DNA of 41,744 nucleotides from Bacillota bacterium (GTDB lineage Bacteria > Bacillota_A > Clostridia > Tissierellales > Peptoniphilaceae): NCBI GenBank assembly GCA_023418535.1, contig JAEZZN010000031.1, positions 1 through 41,744 of the forward strand, given 5' to 3'. Below, in pieces: positions 7,481 through 17,037 of the stretch (position 1 is the first letter of the stretch; the number at the start of each line of letters is the position of its first letter). A program made the translations under genes and the position numbers. The notes below the pieces were generated by a model. The model saw only the letters and a list, made by a program, of their open reading frames with translations, searched no databases and was not told where the DNA came from.

Positions 7481-9113
7481 AGCCTTTTTAGACATTTTAA
7501 TAAACTTTATAAAAAATATTTCTTTTATATTTGTAATAATTCTATATATCTTATTTTTAAATAAAAGATATATAGAATTTTCTATAATTACAATATTTAT
7601 ATTAGCTGTATATATTATCGATATTTTTAAGCAAGAAAATGGATTGATTTTATGGTCTAATAAAGCAATATCAAATTTAACAAAAGACTATCTAAAATCT
7701 TTGTTTAATAATAGCAGATGGAAAGTAAAAAATGCTGATGTAGTAGATATTGTATCAGGAGATATAAATTTTATTAGAAAACTATCAATATTTTATGAGG
7801 AGATTATACCAAGATTTTGTGATATGTTTCTTTTCTATATTGTATTTTTAATAGTTAGCATTAGATATTCTACTTATATTTTCTTGATACCTCCTATTGC
7901 TATGTTTCTAATGCGTTTAGTTAACAATATGGTAAAAAGATTGCAAGAGAAATATGACAATAAAAGGGATAGAAACTATATAAATATGAGTTCAAAATTT
8001 ATAGAAGACCTTAATGGCATTAATACGATTTTAATGTATAGGGCAGATGATGTTTTCCAAGAAAATTTTGATAAAAAAGCAGATGAGCATAGAAAATCAA
8101 TTATGTTTTCTCTATTGCTTTCATTACCTAAATCAATGTTTAGAATAATTATTTCGAATATTGGGATTATCTTGTCAGCAGTATTAATTTTCAACCTTGA
8201 TATTTTCATTATAGTAAAGCTAGTATTAGTTTATTTAAATTCTTATATTTTGATAAACACAAAGAAGTTTGCTTATTACAACAAGCAAGTTAAAAGTATG
8301 GAACCTGTATTAAATAGGGTTTTAAATATGATAAAAGAGCAAAGTGTGATAAAAAACGAAAATGAAGAAGAAAATATTTCGAACAAAATTGAAAATATTG
8401 AATTTAAGGATTTATATTTTAAATATATAGATAGTGATAAAAATATACTAGAGGGTATGAACTTAAAATTTAATAGCGGTAATTTTTACCATGTAGTTGG
8501 TAAAAATGGAAGTGGAAAGTCTACTTTAATAAGCTTAATTAAAGGTAGAAATGAGATAGATAAAGGAAAGATATTAATTAATGATATAGATATATCCCAG
8601 ATATCTAATGAATATATGTCTAAAAAAATAGCTATTATTGAAAAGGATAGCTATATATTATCTAAAACCATTAAGGATAATTTGATTTATGCATCTAATG
8701 GAAAGATGGATATTGAAGATATAAAAAATATACTAGAAGAATATTCTCTACTTAAATATGTGAATGAACTTTCCGAAGGTTTTGATACTAATGTAGGTGA
8801 AGGTGGTAATTTATTGTCACCTGGGCAAAAAGCTCAGCTTTTACTTGCTATGTATATATTAAATGACAAGGATGTATATATCTTAGATGAAGCTATGTCT
8901 AGTGTGAATCCGGAAAATAGAGATATAATTCTAAATTGCTTAAAAAAATTATCAAAAACAAAAATAATAATCAATATATCTCACTATATATCAGATATAA
9001 ATGATGATGATATTGTTGTATTTTTTGATGATGGAAAAGTATATATGAATAGGCAAAAAGAGCTTTTGAAGTTGAAAAATTACAAGAGTTTAAGTAGAAA
9101 GGAGATGATATGA
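7437..9113 (+). CDS. ABC half-transporter, fused membrane and ATPase domains (exporter-fold), first of pair
   Basis: The 558-residue half-transporter has a transmembrane domain over residues ~20-290 (five or six hydrophobic segments) and an ATPase domain from ~320. Visible motifs are Walker A GKNGSGKST (355-363), signature LSPGQ (460-464), Walker B VYILDEA (480-486) with catalytic Glu, and H-loop His516. The signature is slightly degenerate for this family. GGAAG lies before the ATG at 7437, inside the 3' end of the preceding ATPase gene. It probably pairs with the following gene. Position in a Fur-boxed operon suggests a part in iron-chelate traffic, as for IrtAB/YbtPQ-type pairs that have exporter folds but import siderophores; that analogy is inference. 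Confidence 0.8.
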   Translation: MYIKILNLGKSYRFRAFLDILINFIKNISFIFVIILYILFLNKRYIEFSIITIFILAVYIIDIFKQENGLILWSNKAISNLTKDYLKSLFNNSRWKVKNADVVDIVSGDINFIRKLSIFYEEIIPRFCDMFLFYIVFLIVSIRYSTYIFLIPPIAMFLMRLVNNMVKRLQEKYDNKRDRNYINMSSKFIEDLNGINTILMYRADDVFQENFDKKADEHRKSIMFSLLLSLPKSMFRIIISNIGIILSAVLIFNLDIFIIVKLVLVYLNSYILINTKKFAYYNKQVKSMEPVLNRVLNMIKEQSVIKNENEEENISNKIENIEFKDLYFKYIDSDKNILEGMNLKFNSGNFYHVVGKNGSGKSTLISLIKGRNEIDKGKILINDIDISQISNEYMSKKIAIIEKDSYILSKTIKDNLIYASNGKMDIEDIKNILEEYSLLKYVNELSEGFDTNVGEGGNLLSPGQKAQLLLAMYILNDKDVYILDEAMSSVNPENRDIILNCLKKLSKTKIIINISHYISDINDDDIVVFFDDGKVYMNRQKELLKLKNYKSLSRKEMI

Positions 9114-10732
9114 AAAGATTACTTAAATATAGTAAAAATTATATTTTAGAGATTATCATATCATCTCTAGGAGCTTTTCTATTTGCCTTTGGTTTTGTAT
9201 TAGTTATATTTTTGGGATTTAATATATTACTTGATAAAAACTTTTTATATGAAAATCTTTATCTAATAATATTTTGGCTGATAGCTACAGGGGCAGGAAA
9301 TGCTATTGAACACTACTTAGGTCATGATATTGCCTTTAAGGTATTAAGAGACTTTAGGTCTATGGTATATTTCAAGATCAGAAAGCTTGGACCAAAAGTC
9401 CTTGAAAATAGAAATTCATCAAATTTATTAAATCTTATAAGTAAGGATATAGATAGCATAGAAGTTTTTTATGCCCATACTATAGTTCCTATTATTAGAA
9501 CTATTTTTTATACAATATTTATATTTTATTTCTTTTCAAGATTAAATATATTTGTTGGTTTTAGTTTCTTGCTTATTTCTTTATTAAATATATTAATTTC
9601 TAGATATATTTATAATAAAAAGATTTATGAAAAATCTAGTATTTATCATAAATACAATAATGGATTAAATAAAGATTTATTGGAGATAATAGAGGGGAAA
9701 GATCAGATTATACAACTTAATATTAAAGAATTATTTTTCAAAAAGGTAGGCGATAAATTTGAAAGATTAGATAATATTAAAGAAGAAAGACAAGTTTATC
9801 ATGATAAAAAGACAAAGATTATCTCTTTATTAAATTTATTATTCTTTATATTATTTGTAGTCCTAATACATTTTACAACTGGGATTAATTCTTCATCTTT
9901 AGCCTATGTATTCATATATCCATTTTGTTTTGAACCATATAATTCCATTTCTAGACTTCCTTTATTTTTAAGTAATGGTATAGTTGCTACAAATAACTTG
10001 TTTGATTTTCTAGAATTAGAAGAAGATAAGGAAGAACAAAATATTGAAGAAAAGAAATCTATAAAGGATGAAATAGATTTTGATGATATCAAGATTAAAA
10101 ATCTTAGTTTTACTTATCCTAGTAAAGATGATTTAGTTTTAGATAATATATCCTTAAATATAAAATCGAAAGAAAGAGTAGGAATATTTGGTCCTAGTGG
10201 ATCTGGAAAATCTACATTAGTTAAGATATTAATGAAGTGGTATGAATACAATCAAGGAGAAATTCTGATAAATGGTTTTAATTTAAGGGATATTCCTAAA
10301 GAAGAAATAATGTCTAATATTAATTATATGCCTCAAAATCCTTCTTTCTATAGCATATCTTTAAGAGAAAATCTAAGAATGTTTAATAAAAATATTTCTG
10401 ACAATGAGATATTTGATATATTAAAAAAATTAAATTTAATAGACAGGATAAATGAGTTAAAAGAAGGCCTTGATACTATATTAGATTCAAATAATTTAAG
10501 TTTTTCAAGTGGTGAAAAGCAAAGACTTGATTTAGCAAGAGCATTATTGAATCCTTCAAAGATATTAATATTAGATGAACCATTAAGTAATACTGACAAA
10601 AACAATGGAAAAGATGTCTTGAATATATTAGATACATTGTATAAAGGAATTGTAATTATAATATCTCACAGATATGAAGCTTTCGATATATGTGATAATG
10701 TATATGAAATAAAAAATAAAAAAATATATTAA
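9110..10732 (+). CDS. ABC half-transporter, fused membrane and ATPase domains (exporter-fold), second of pair
   Basis: The 540-residue partner of the previous protein has a membrane domain over ~1-280, containing HYLGHDIAFKVLRDFRSMVY, a motif common to exporter-type domains of the CydCD/IrtAB kind. The ATPase domain has Walker A GPSGSGKST (361-369), signature FSSGEKQ (465-471), Walker B ILILDEP (484-490) and His520. The ATG overlaps the upstream stop (ATGA), so the two are translationally coupled. This is the last gene of the operon and is followed closely by a terminator. The two halves differ clearly, suggesting a heterodimer. Confidence 0.82.
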   Translation: MKRLLKYSKNYILEIIISSLGAFLFAFGFVLVIFLGFNILLDKNFLYENLYLIIFWLIATGAGNAIEHYLGHDIAFKVLRDFRSMVYFKIRKLGPKVLENRNSSNLLNLISKDIDSIEVFYAHTIVPIIRTIFYTIFIFYFFSRLNIFVGFSFLLISLLNILISRYIYNKKIYEKSSIYHKYNNGLNKDLLEIIEGKDQIIQLNIKELFFKKVGDKFERLDNIKEERQVYHDKKTKIISLLNLLFFILFVVLIHFTTGINSSSLAYVFIYPFCFEPYNSISRLPLFLSNGIVATNNLFDFLELEEDKEEQNIEEKKSIKDEIDFDDIKIKNLSFTYPSKDDLVLDNISLNIKSKERVGIFGPSGSGKSTLVKILMKWYEYNQGEILINGFNLRDIPKEEIMSNINYMPQNPSFYSISLRENLRMFNKNISDNEIFDILKKLNLIDRINELKEGLDTILDSNNLSFSSGEKQRLDLARALLNPSKILILDEPLSNTDKNNGKDVLNILDTLYKGIVIIISHRYEAFDICDNVYEIKNKKIY

Positions 10733-10770
10733 AAATAACCTCATCACTTTTAAGAGATGAGGTTATTTTT
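10731..10770 (+). terminator. Terminator of the iron operon
   Basis: AAAAATAACCTCATC (10731-10745) pairs perfectly with GATGAGGTTATTTTT (10756-10770). The T run is part of the right arm. The left arm overlaps the last stop codon. Confidence 0.88.
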
Positions 10771-10864
10771 ATGAAGAAATTTAAAGAAAATAATTATTAT
10801 TTTTACTATGCCAAAAAAATGGGCATATTAATTGTGTTAGAGTTTAAGAAAGCATGGTGATTAA

Positions 10865-12138
10865 ATGAAAGATAATAAAAATGGTGGTGGTATCCACTAA
10901 GCTTGGTTTATATTAACTATTTCAGCAGTGGTTTTGGGAGTTTTTGTTCCGATAGTAACTTCTCTGTCTAATAGTTGGCAGATTGCTGTAACGGAGGATT
11001 TAGGATTTTGTAGAACTGCTTATTCCATAAGTGGGACTATAACTCAAGCGGTAGTATATTTTTAGGTCCGGTAGCGTCATATTATTTAACTAAATATAAT
11101 TTTAATAAGTTGTGGACAGCTTTTGCTATATTGTTCTCTGCAGGGGTATTTGGTTTTTCTTTAGCGCAAAATCAATATCATTTTTATATTTCTGCTTTTG
11201 TAGTTGGGGTTTGTTTTATAGCGACTACATCAATACCTATAATGATGATGATAAATAACTGGTTTTATGAAAAGAGAGGGCTTGCAACTTCAATTGCAGT
11301 ATCTGGGATATCTGCAGGTGGAGTTATATTGAGTCCACTTATTAGTAGAGTTATATCTAATTATGGATGGAGAACATCATATAGAAAGTATTCCCTTGTT
11401 ATCCTGGTAATAGCTATTGTATTTGGAGTTTTTCTTATTTATTTAAAACCAGAAGATAGAGGGAAGAAACCTTATGGATTTAAGAAAAAAGAAGAAATTG
11501 AAAAAGAAAATTTAGGTGGAGAAGCAAGCAAGTCTTTAGAAGTTGGCTTGAGTTTAAGTGCATCAATAACTTGTAGTTTCTTTATATTTCTAATTTTAGG
11601 ATCTATAACTAATGGACTTGCAAATGGTGCTAGTTTACAATTTCCACCAGCATTGTAACAAGCTTTAGGGGTTGAAAGATCGGGTTCATTAATTTCTATA
11701 TATCTATTAATAGGTGTATTTGGAAAATTATTGCTTGGAGAAATTGCCGATAGATTTGGTATCTATAAAGCTTTGATATTTGGTTCAATTACATTGTCGA
11801 TAAGTTTTGTGTCTATGTTGTTTATCGATACTTCTTGGGGACCATGGGCATTAGCGGTAATCTTTGGACTTGGTTTAGCCATGGGGACTGTTCTATCTTC
11901 ATTAGTTACTTCTTCTATTTATAATAGGGAAATGTATGGTGAATCTTATGGTTTTGTGCAATCAGGTATGCAAATAGGGGCGGCGATAGGACCTTTATTT
12001 GTGTCCTTTATTTTTGATAGATCAGCTTCATATTATATTGCTTGGATTGTTAATATTGTTCTAGCTATATTGACTGGAGTGCTTTTGTATATTGCACATC
12101 AAAGAGCTAAGAAATATGAAAACAAGAGTGAAAAGTAA
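10865..12138 (+). pseudogene. MFS transporter (oxalate/formate antiporter-like), multiply disrupted
   Basis: This was a 12-segment major facilitator. Reading from ATG 10865 gives an N-terminus (MKDNKNGGGIH, then AWFILTISAVVLGVFVP) broken by TAA at 10898-10900. A frameshift near 11050-11066 moves the protein into the frame that continues FLGPVASYYLTKYN. A further in-frame TAA at 11656-11658 lies between FPPAL and QALGVERSG. The rest runs to 12138 with typical helices (LAMGTVLSSLVTSS, GMQIGAAIGPLFVSFIFDRS). At least three independent lesions make it nonfunctional. The substrate is unknown. It was probably in one operon with the damaged M20 peptidase 17 bases downstream. Confidence 0.85.
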
Positions 12139-12155
12139 TTTAAAAGGAATAAATT

Positions 12156-13314
12156 ATGGAAAAAATATATTGATATCTTAAGAGATTTAATTCAAATAGA
12201 ATCAGTAAATGATAATGAAAAAGAAGTTGCTGAATATATCGAAAAATTATTTAAGGATTATGATAATGTAGAAACTGAAATAATCAATTCTTATCCTAAT
12301 AGATCAAATATATTAGTTAAAGTTAAAGGTAAAGAAAAAGGGAAGATATTTGCTTTTTCAGGACATTTAGATGTAGTAGAAGCTGGAGAAGGCTGGACCT
12401 ATCCTCCTTTTGAAGGAAAAGTAGTTGATAACAAGATGTATGCAAGAGGAACTTCTGATATGAAAGCAGGGGTTGCTGCTAGTCTATATGCTATTTTAGA
12501 AATTCTAGAAGAAGGTATCGAATTTAATGGTGAAATTTGGTTTATAGGTACAGTTGGAGAAGAAGTAGGAATGCAAGGTGCATTGGATCTTGTAGAAAAA
12601 GGTTTTCTAGACGATGTAGATGCTATATTAATATCTGAACCTACAAAAGGTGATGATTAACATTTAGCTATATATGCATCAAAAGGTTCTATCATGTATA
12701 CAGTAAATGCAAAAGGTAGAGCGTGTCATTCTTTAATGCCAGAACTTGGTATAAATGCTATAACAACTATTACAGATTTTGTAACTAAGGTACAAGCAAA
12801 ATTTGATGAAATAACTAATGATGAAAAATATCAAAATGCTGACTTAGGTTCAACATTAAATGTTTTCTCAATGATAGAAGGTGGGATTCAATTCAATTCT
12901 GTACCAGAAAATGCAAGTGTAAGTGGGAATATAAGAACAGTACCTGAATTTGGATCTGAACAATCTATAAAAGTATTGGAAGATTCGATAGAAGAAAACA
13001 ATAAGGATGATAGTAAGGCTAAGTTAAGTCTTGAATTGATTCAAGTATTAGACCCCGCTCTTGCAAGTAAAGAAAATGACTTAATAAATTCATTAAAAGA
13101 ATCTGCAAAAGATAAAAATATAGTTGTAAAAGCTTTAATAGGTACATGTGAATTATCCAGATACATTCATATCAGAGACGATATTCAATTACTAGTATAT
13201 GGTCCTGGAGTTACAAAAACAGCTCACATAGTTGACGAATATGTCGAACTAGATGAATATGGTGAAAATGTAAGAATATTTAAGGATACATGTCTTAGAT
13301 TTTTGGAGAGATAG
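12156..13314 (+). pseudogene. M20-family metallopeptidase (ArgE/DapE/CPG2-like), disrupted
   Basis: This was a zinc-dependent amidohydrolase of the ArgE/DapE/carboxypeptidase G2 group. ATG 12156, with AAAGGAA upstream, is one base out of frame with the protein that follows (KKYIDILRDLIQIESVND), implying a one-base indel in the following A run. An in-frame TAA at 12658-12660 interrupts the middle. Remaining hallmarks are SGHLDVV (metal His/Asp), ARGTSDMKAG (bridging Asp), GTVGEEVGMQGA (catalytic Glu pair) and the C-terminal GPGVTKTAHIVDEYV (metal His). The length is normal apart from the lesions. No active product is expected. Confidence 0.85.
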
Positions 13315-13418
13315 GTAATAATGCGTTGTATCTAATATTTTAAAATGCTATATTTTATGTAAGAATATTGTTGAAATTTGGTGGTTATTTTTGATGATGG
13401 TTTAATACAGAGAAGATA

Positions 13419-14009
13419 ATTATATCTGTGATAATACTTAGAATTCTTTTATTCGTGTGGATTAATAAGACAAAATAAGATGATGATTACTACACAGAAC
13501 TTGAGAAAGAGTATACTTATCTAGAAACAAAGTATAATAATCTTAAAAAAGAAATGGAAGATCTTAAGGCAAAATATGCAGAAAAAGAGAAAGAACTTGA
13601 AACTTACTTAGCATCATCAAATCCACAATCGGAAGAAAATGCTAAAGATACAGAAGAAGATAATCAAAAGGGAGAGTTAGACAATCAGGGATATGAGACG
13701 GAATTAAGTTTTGATGATCTTTCAAGAAATCCTGACAATCATGTTGGTAGGAAAGTTAAATTTACTGGCTATATCATCCAAGTTATACAGGGTGATGTAG
13801 TAACCCAATATAGACTTGCAATAGATGGAGATCAAAAAAAGATTATTTACATTGAGATAGATAATTCAAAGTTTTCAAATGGTAGAATATTAGAGGAAGA
13901 TAATGTTACTATATATGGAGTTTCTCATGGATTGTATTCATATCAAGCTACTTCAGGAGCTCAGATTACATTACCTGCAGTTTTAATAGATCAATTTGAA
14001 ATAAATTAA
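13419..14009 (+). pseudogene. Surface-anchored OB-fold-like protein with broken N-terminus
   Basis: From ATG 13554 the frame is intact for 151 residues: an acidic coiled coil (KAKYAEKEKELETYL), an acidic linker, then a beta-rich domain from ~residue 60 (HVGRKVKFTGYIIQVIQGD...) that resembles OB-fold domains of Firmicutes surface proteins. In the same frame upstream lies a hydrophobic segment (IIISVIILRILLFVWINK) followed by TAA at 13476-13478 and then more coiled coil (YYTELEKEYTYLETKYNNL). So the membrane anchor has been cut off by a nonsense codon, and I find no good ribosome site at 13554. If translated from there, the product would be cytoplasmic and unanchored. Function unknown. Confidence 0.6.
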
Positions 14010-14016
14010 TAAATTT

Positions 14017-14048
14017 AAAATCAGCAATTTATTATTGCTGATTTTTTT
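14017..14048 (+). terminator. Rho-independent terminator
   Basis: AAATCAGCAAT pairs with ATTGCTGATTT around a five-base loop and is followed by T residues to 14048. It ends the decay zone before the PTS locus. Confidence 0.88.
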
Positions 14049-14307
14049 GTCTACTTTTTGCTCAATTAAGCATATTATAGTAATATTAATTTAATATAAA
14101 CTTAATTGCATTAAAAGATTATATTATGTTTTTAAAAAGGATGTACCTAAAAATGACTTTTTTAAAATCAGTTTAATTCGAATAGATCAGATTATAGCGT
14201 TATAATAAATATGGAAATTTATATGTTACCATATAATACATAAGTACTAGATAATTTTAAATAATAATTACTCTTTAAAATTGAGAGCTATATAGAAAGG
14301 TAATAAT

Positions 14308-16218
14308 ATGATACAGAGACAAAAAAATATACTTCTGGATTTAAGACATTGCGAGATGACTATATTTGAGATTAGTTCAAAACAAGAGGTTACTGAAAGA
14401 ACTATTAGAAATGATTTGAAGGCTCTTAATAAAACGCTTGAAAAGTATGATGCAGAGATTATTAAAGATGACTCAAGCAAATATAAGTTAATAATTAATG
14501 ATAAAAATAAATTTAGTGATTTTGAACAAAAAGAATTGCTAAATTTTGAATTTGATTATTCTCAGCCAGATAACAGGGCAATATACATAGCCTTGAGATT
14601 ACTGTTTGCAGATGAATATATTAAATTAGAAGAATTGATGGATGAAATGTATGTTTCTAGATCTTCTATTCAAAACGATATGAAGGAAGTTAGGAAAATT
14701 TTATCTGATAATGATTTAGATATAGAAACTAAACCTAATTATGGCATCAAAATCTTAGGTAGTGAAAAAAATATAAGAAATACAATTTCATCATATATCA
14801 ATCATCTAAATACTAGTCCATATTATGATTTAAGTAGCGAAATTGATTTTATGTTTGATAAGAAAGAACTGAAATGCATAAATGATATAATCATTAAAAA
14901 CATTGATTCATCGGATATCAAACTTTCAGATATAGCCTTAAATAACTTAGTTGTGCATATAGCTATAGCAATAAAAAGGATAAAGATTAATAAGTATTTC
15001 AAGAGAAAAATAGAATCTGATATATCAAACACGTATGAATTTTCGATTGCTAACAATATTATAAAAGGCATAGAAGATGAGTTTAATATTGAGTTTCCAA
15101 TTGATGAAGTATACTATATTACAATGCACCTAATGGGCACCAAACTTATATTAAAAGAAGATAGTGGCAATCTAAATAACCAAGACCAAGAAATTATACA
15201 ATTGGCTAAAGATATAATTGACCTAGTTGACTCGAAGATTCAATATAATATAAAAAATGATAATGAATTATTATCTTCAATCATACTTCATCTTAAACCT
15301 GCTATCTATAGGCACAAAAACAATATGAATATCAGGAATCCTTTATTGGCATCTATAAAATTGAACTATCCATTTGCCTATGAAGCATCAATCATAGCAT
15401 CAGATGTTGTAGAAAGAAGATTAGGAATAAAGTTTGGAGAAGATGAGCTAGGTTACTTAGCTATACATCTAGGAGCTGCAATAGAAAGGGCAAAAATAAA
15501 CAAGGGACCAATCAAAACTCTTTTAGTGTGTACTACAGGAGTTGGTAGTTCCAAGCTCTTAAAATATAAGTTAGAAAATAAATTTTTAAATCTTTTAGAT
15601 ATTTTCTCAACTACAGAATTATATAACGCTCAAAAAGTCATAGAAGAGGAAAATATTGATTTGATAATAAGTACAGTTCCTTTTACCAATGAAGTAAATA
15701 TACCTAGCATATATATAAATGATATATTAGGTAATTCAAATTTTGATGAAATCCAAGACTTTATTGATAAATATAATAATAGTTCTAAATTTAGATTTTT
15801 AGAGATAGAAGATATCTATACCAATAAAGATTTCGAAACAAAAGAGCAAGTGATCAAATTTTTAACCGACCAAGCTATCGAAAGAGGTAAGGCTCCAGAA
15901 AATATATATGATAGTGTGATGGAGAGAGAAAATATAGCCACAACAAGTTTTGGTAATTATGTTGCCATACCGCATCCGATAGACTTAATTACAGATGAAA
16001 CTTTTATATCCATTGCTACCCTAAAAGAAGGGATAGAATGGGCAGATAAAACTGTTAAACTAGTTATATTGCTATGCGTTGCAAAAGATAACAATGAAAC
16101 CTTTGAAGACATGTACAAAATATTACTAGACATAATTGATAGTGAAGAAAAAGTAAAGCAAATAATAAAATCTAATAGTAGAAAGAAAATTTATAATATT
16201 ATAAATGATGGAAGATAG
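14308..16218 (+). CDS. licR: LicR/MtlR-type PTS-controlled transcriptional activator (HTH-PRD-PRD-EIIB-EIIA)
   Basis: The 636-residue regulator is predicted to activate the downstream cellobiose/lichenan PTS operon. Domains in order: DNA-binding HTH (~1-60, VTERTIRNDLKAL), a second HTH (~95-150), PRD1 (~180-285, His217 and His274), PRD2 (~295-400, His328 and His387), an EIIB-like domain with Cys408 in LLVCTTGVGSS, and an EIIA-like domain (~500-636) with His556 in VAIPHPIDL. Phosphorylation of these sites by HPr and EIIB couples activity to sugar flux in LicR. AGAAAGG lies before the ATG. It reads toward the operon it likely controls and has its own terminator. The symbol is by domain architecture and context. 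Confidence 0.88.
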   Translation: MIQRQKNILLDLRHCEMTIFEISSKQEVTERTIRNDLKALNKTLEKYDAEIIKDDSSKYKLIINDKNKFSDFEQKELLNFEFDYSQPDNRAIYIALRLLFADEYIKLEELMDEMYVSRSSIQNDMKEVRKILSDNDLDIETKPNYGIKILGSEKNIRNTISSYINHLNTSPYYDLSSEIDFMFDKKELKCINDIIIKNIDSSDIKLSDIALNNLVVHIAIAIKRIKINKYFKRKIESDISNTYEFSIANNIIKGIEDEFNIEFPIDEVYYITMHLMGTKLILKEDSGNLNNQDQEIIQLAKDIIDLVDSKIQYNIKNDNELLSSIILHLKPAIYRHKNNMNIRNPLLASIKLNYPFAYEASIIASDVVERRLGIKFGEDELGYLAIHLGAAIERAKINKGPIKTLLVCTTGVGSSKLLKYKLENKFLNLLDIFSTTELYNAQKVIEEENIDLIISTVPFTNEVNIPSIYINDILGNSNFDEIQDFIDKYNNSSKFRFLEIEDIYTNKDFETKEQVIKFLTDQAIERGKAPENIYDSVMERENIATTSFGNYVAIPHPIDLITDETFISIATLKEGIEWADKTVKLVILLCVAKDNNETFEDMYKILLDIIDSEEKVKQIIKSNSRKKIYNIINDGR

Positions 16219-16245
16219 CTATTTTTAATGGCTATCTTCTTTTTT
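16211..16245 (+). terminator. Terminator of the licR-like gene
   Basis: GAAGATAGC (16211-16219) pairs with GCTATCTTC (16231-16239), followed by six T. The gene's stop codon lies inside the left arm. Confidence 0.88.
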
Positions 16246-16254
16246 ACATACATA

Positions 16255-16319
16255 GCTAGACGTTTTCACAAGTTTTGGAAAATAATTGTATTAATAAATT
16301 TTGAAATTGATACTATAAT
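16255..16319 (+). promoter_or_regulatory. Regulated promoter of the cellobiose PTS operon
   Basis: TATAAT at 16314-16319 has only a poor -35 (TTAATA, 16291-16296), as expected for an activator-dependent promoter. Upstream, TTTTCACAA and TTTGGAAAA (about 16263-16283) form an imperfect dyad that could bind the LicR-like activator. Reading the reverse strand of 16255-16268 gives TGAAAACGTCTAGC, a partial match (about 11 of 14) to the CcpA cre consensus. The assignment of each site is tentative. Confidence 0.5.
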
Positions 16320-16356
16320 AAATTCATAACAAACAATAACAAAAAAGGAGGCGTAC

Positions 16357-16665
16357 ATGGCTAATAATATGGAAGAAATTATTATGGGATTAATAGTTCA
16401 CTCCGGAAATGCTAGATCAACTTCTATGGAGGCAATTGCTGAAGCTAAAAAAGGAAACTTTGTAAAAGCTGACCAGCTTATTGAGCAAGCTAATAATGAA
16501 TTTTTAGAAGCACATGCAGTCCAAACAGGTATGATACAGAAAGAAATAAATGGAGAAGAAACTCCATTATCACTGTTGATGGTTCATGCACAAGACCATT
16601 TAATGAATGCATTAACAGTTAAAGATTTAGCTGAAGAATTTATAGACTTATATAGAAACAAATAA
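16357..16665 (+). CDS. licA: PTS lactose/cellobiose-type EIIA
   Basis: This cytoplasmic phosphocarrier passes phosphate from HPr to EIIB. The 102-residue helical protein carries the phosphorylated His77 in LLMVHAQDHLM, with the conserved HxxDHLM arrangement of the LacF/CelC (PTS_IIA) family. The length is standard. A strong AAAGGAGG lies before the ATG. It is the first gene of the operon EIIA-EIIB-membrane protein-EIIC-GH1. The symbol follows the lichenan system of Bacillus; celC would be equally valid. Confidence 0.92.
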   Translation: MANNMEEIIMGLIVHSGNARSTSMEAIAEAKKGNFVKADQLIEQANNEFLEAHAVQTGMIQKEINGEETPLSLLMVHAQDHLMNALTVKDLAEEFIDLYRNK

Positions 16666-16710
16666 AAATAAATAAAATAGGAAAAATAAAAAAAAGGAAA
16701 GGAGTATAAA

Positions 16711-17037
16711 ATGAAAAACGCAATTATAATGTGTGCTGCAGGTATGTCAAGCTCACTAATGGCAAAGAAAACAACACAATACTTAAAGGAGAAAGGATAT
16801 GATATACAGGTTGATGCAACCATAGCAGCAACTGGTCAAAAATTGATACAAGATCAAAAATATGACCTATATCTAATCAGTCCACAAGCTAAAATGTATT
16901 TTGAAAAATTAAAGGTAATAGCTGATAAGGCAGATAGACCGATGACAGTTATACCAATGCAAGCATATGCACCAATTCCTATGGGGATAGAAAAATTAGC
17001 AAATATTATCTTAGAATATAACGATGAAGAAAAGTAA
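16711..17037 (+). CDS. licB: PTS lactose/cellobiose-type EIIB
   Basis: The 108-residue phosphocarrier is phosphorylated on Cys8 in the P-loop-like CAAGMSSSL, the signature of the lactose/cellobiose EIIB family, and passes phosphate to the sugar bound at EIIC. The length is typical. AAAGGAAAGGAG precedes the ATG. The gene overlaps the following membrane-protein gene by 14 bases, implying coupled translation. Confidence 0.92.
   Translation: MKNAIIMCAAGMSSSLMAKKTTQYLKEKGYDIQVDATIAATGQKLIQDQKYDLYLISPQAKMYFEKLKVIADKADRPMTVIPMQAYAPIPMGIEKLANIILEYNDEEK

Noticed and set aside
10898..12660. TAA read as Gln (alternative code) to explain stops in the MFS and M20 genes
   Set aside because: Both genes also contain frameshifts, and TAA terminates many intact genes in the window; decay explains it better.
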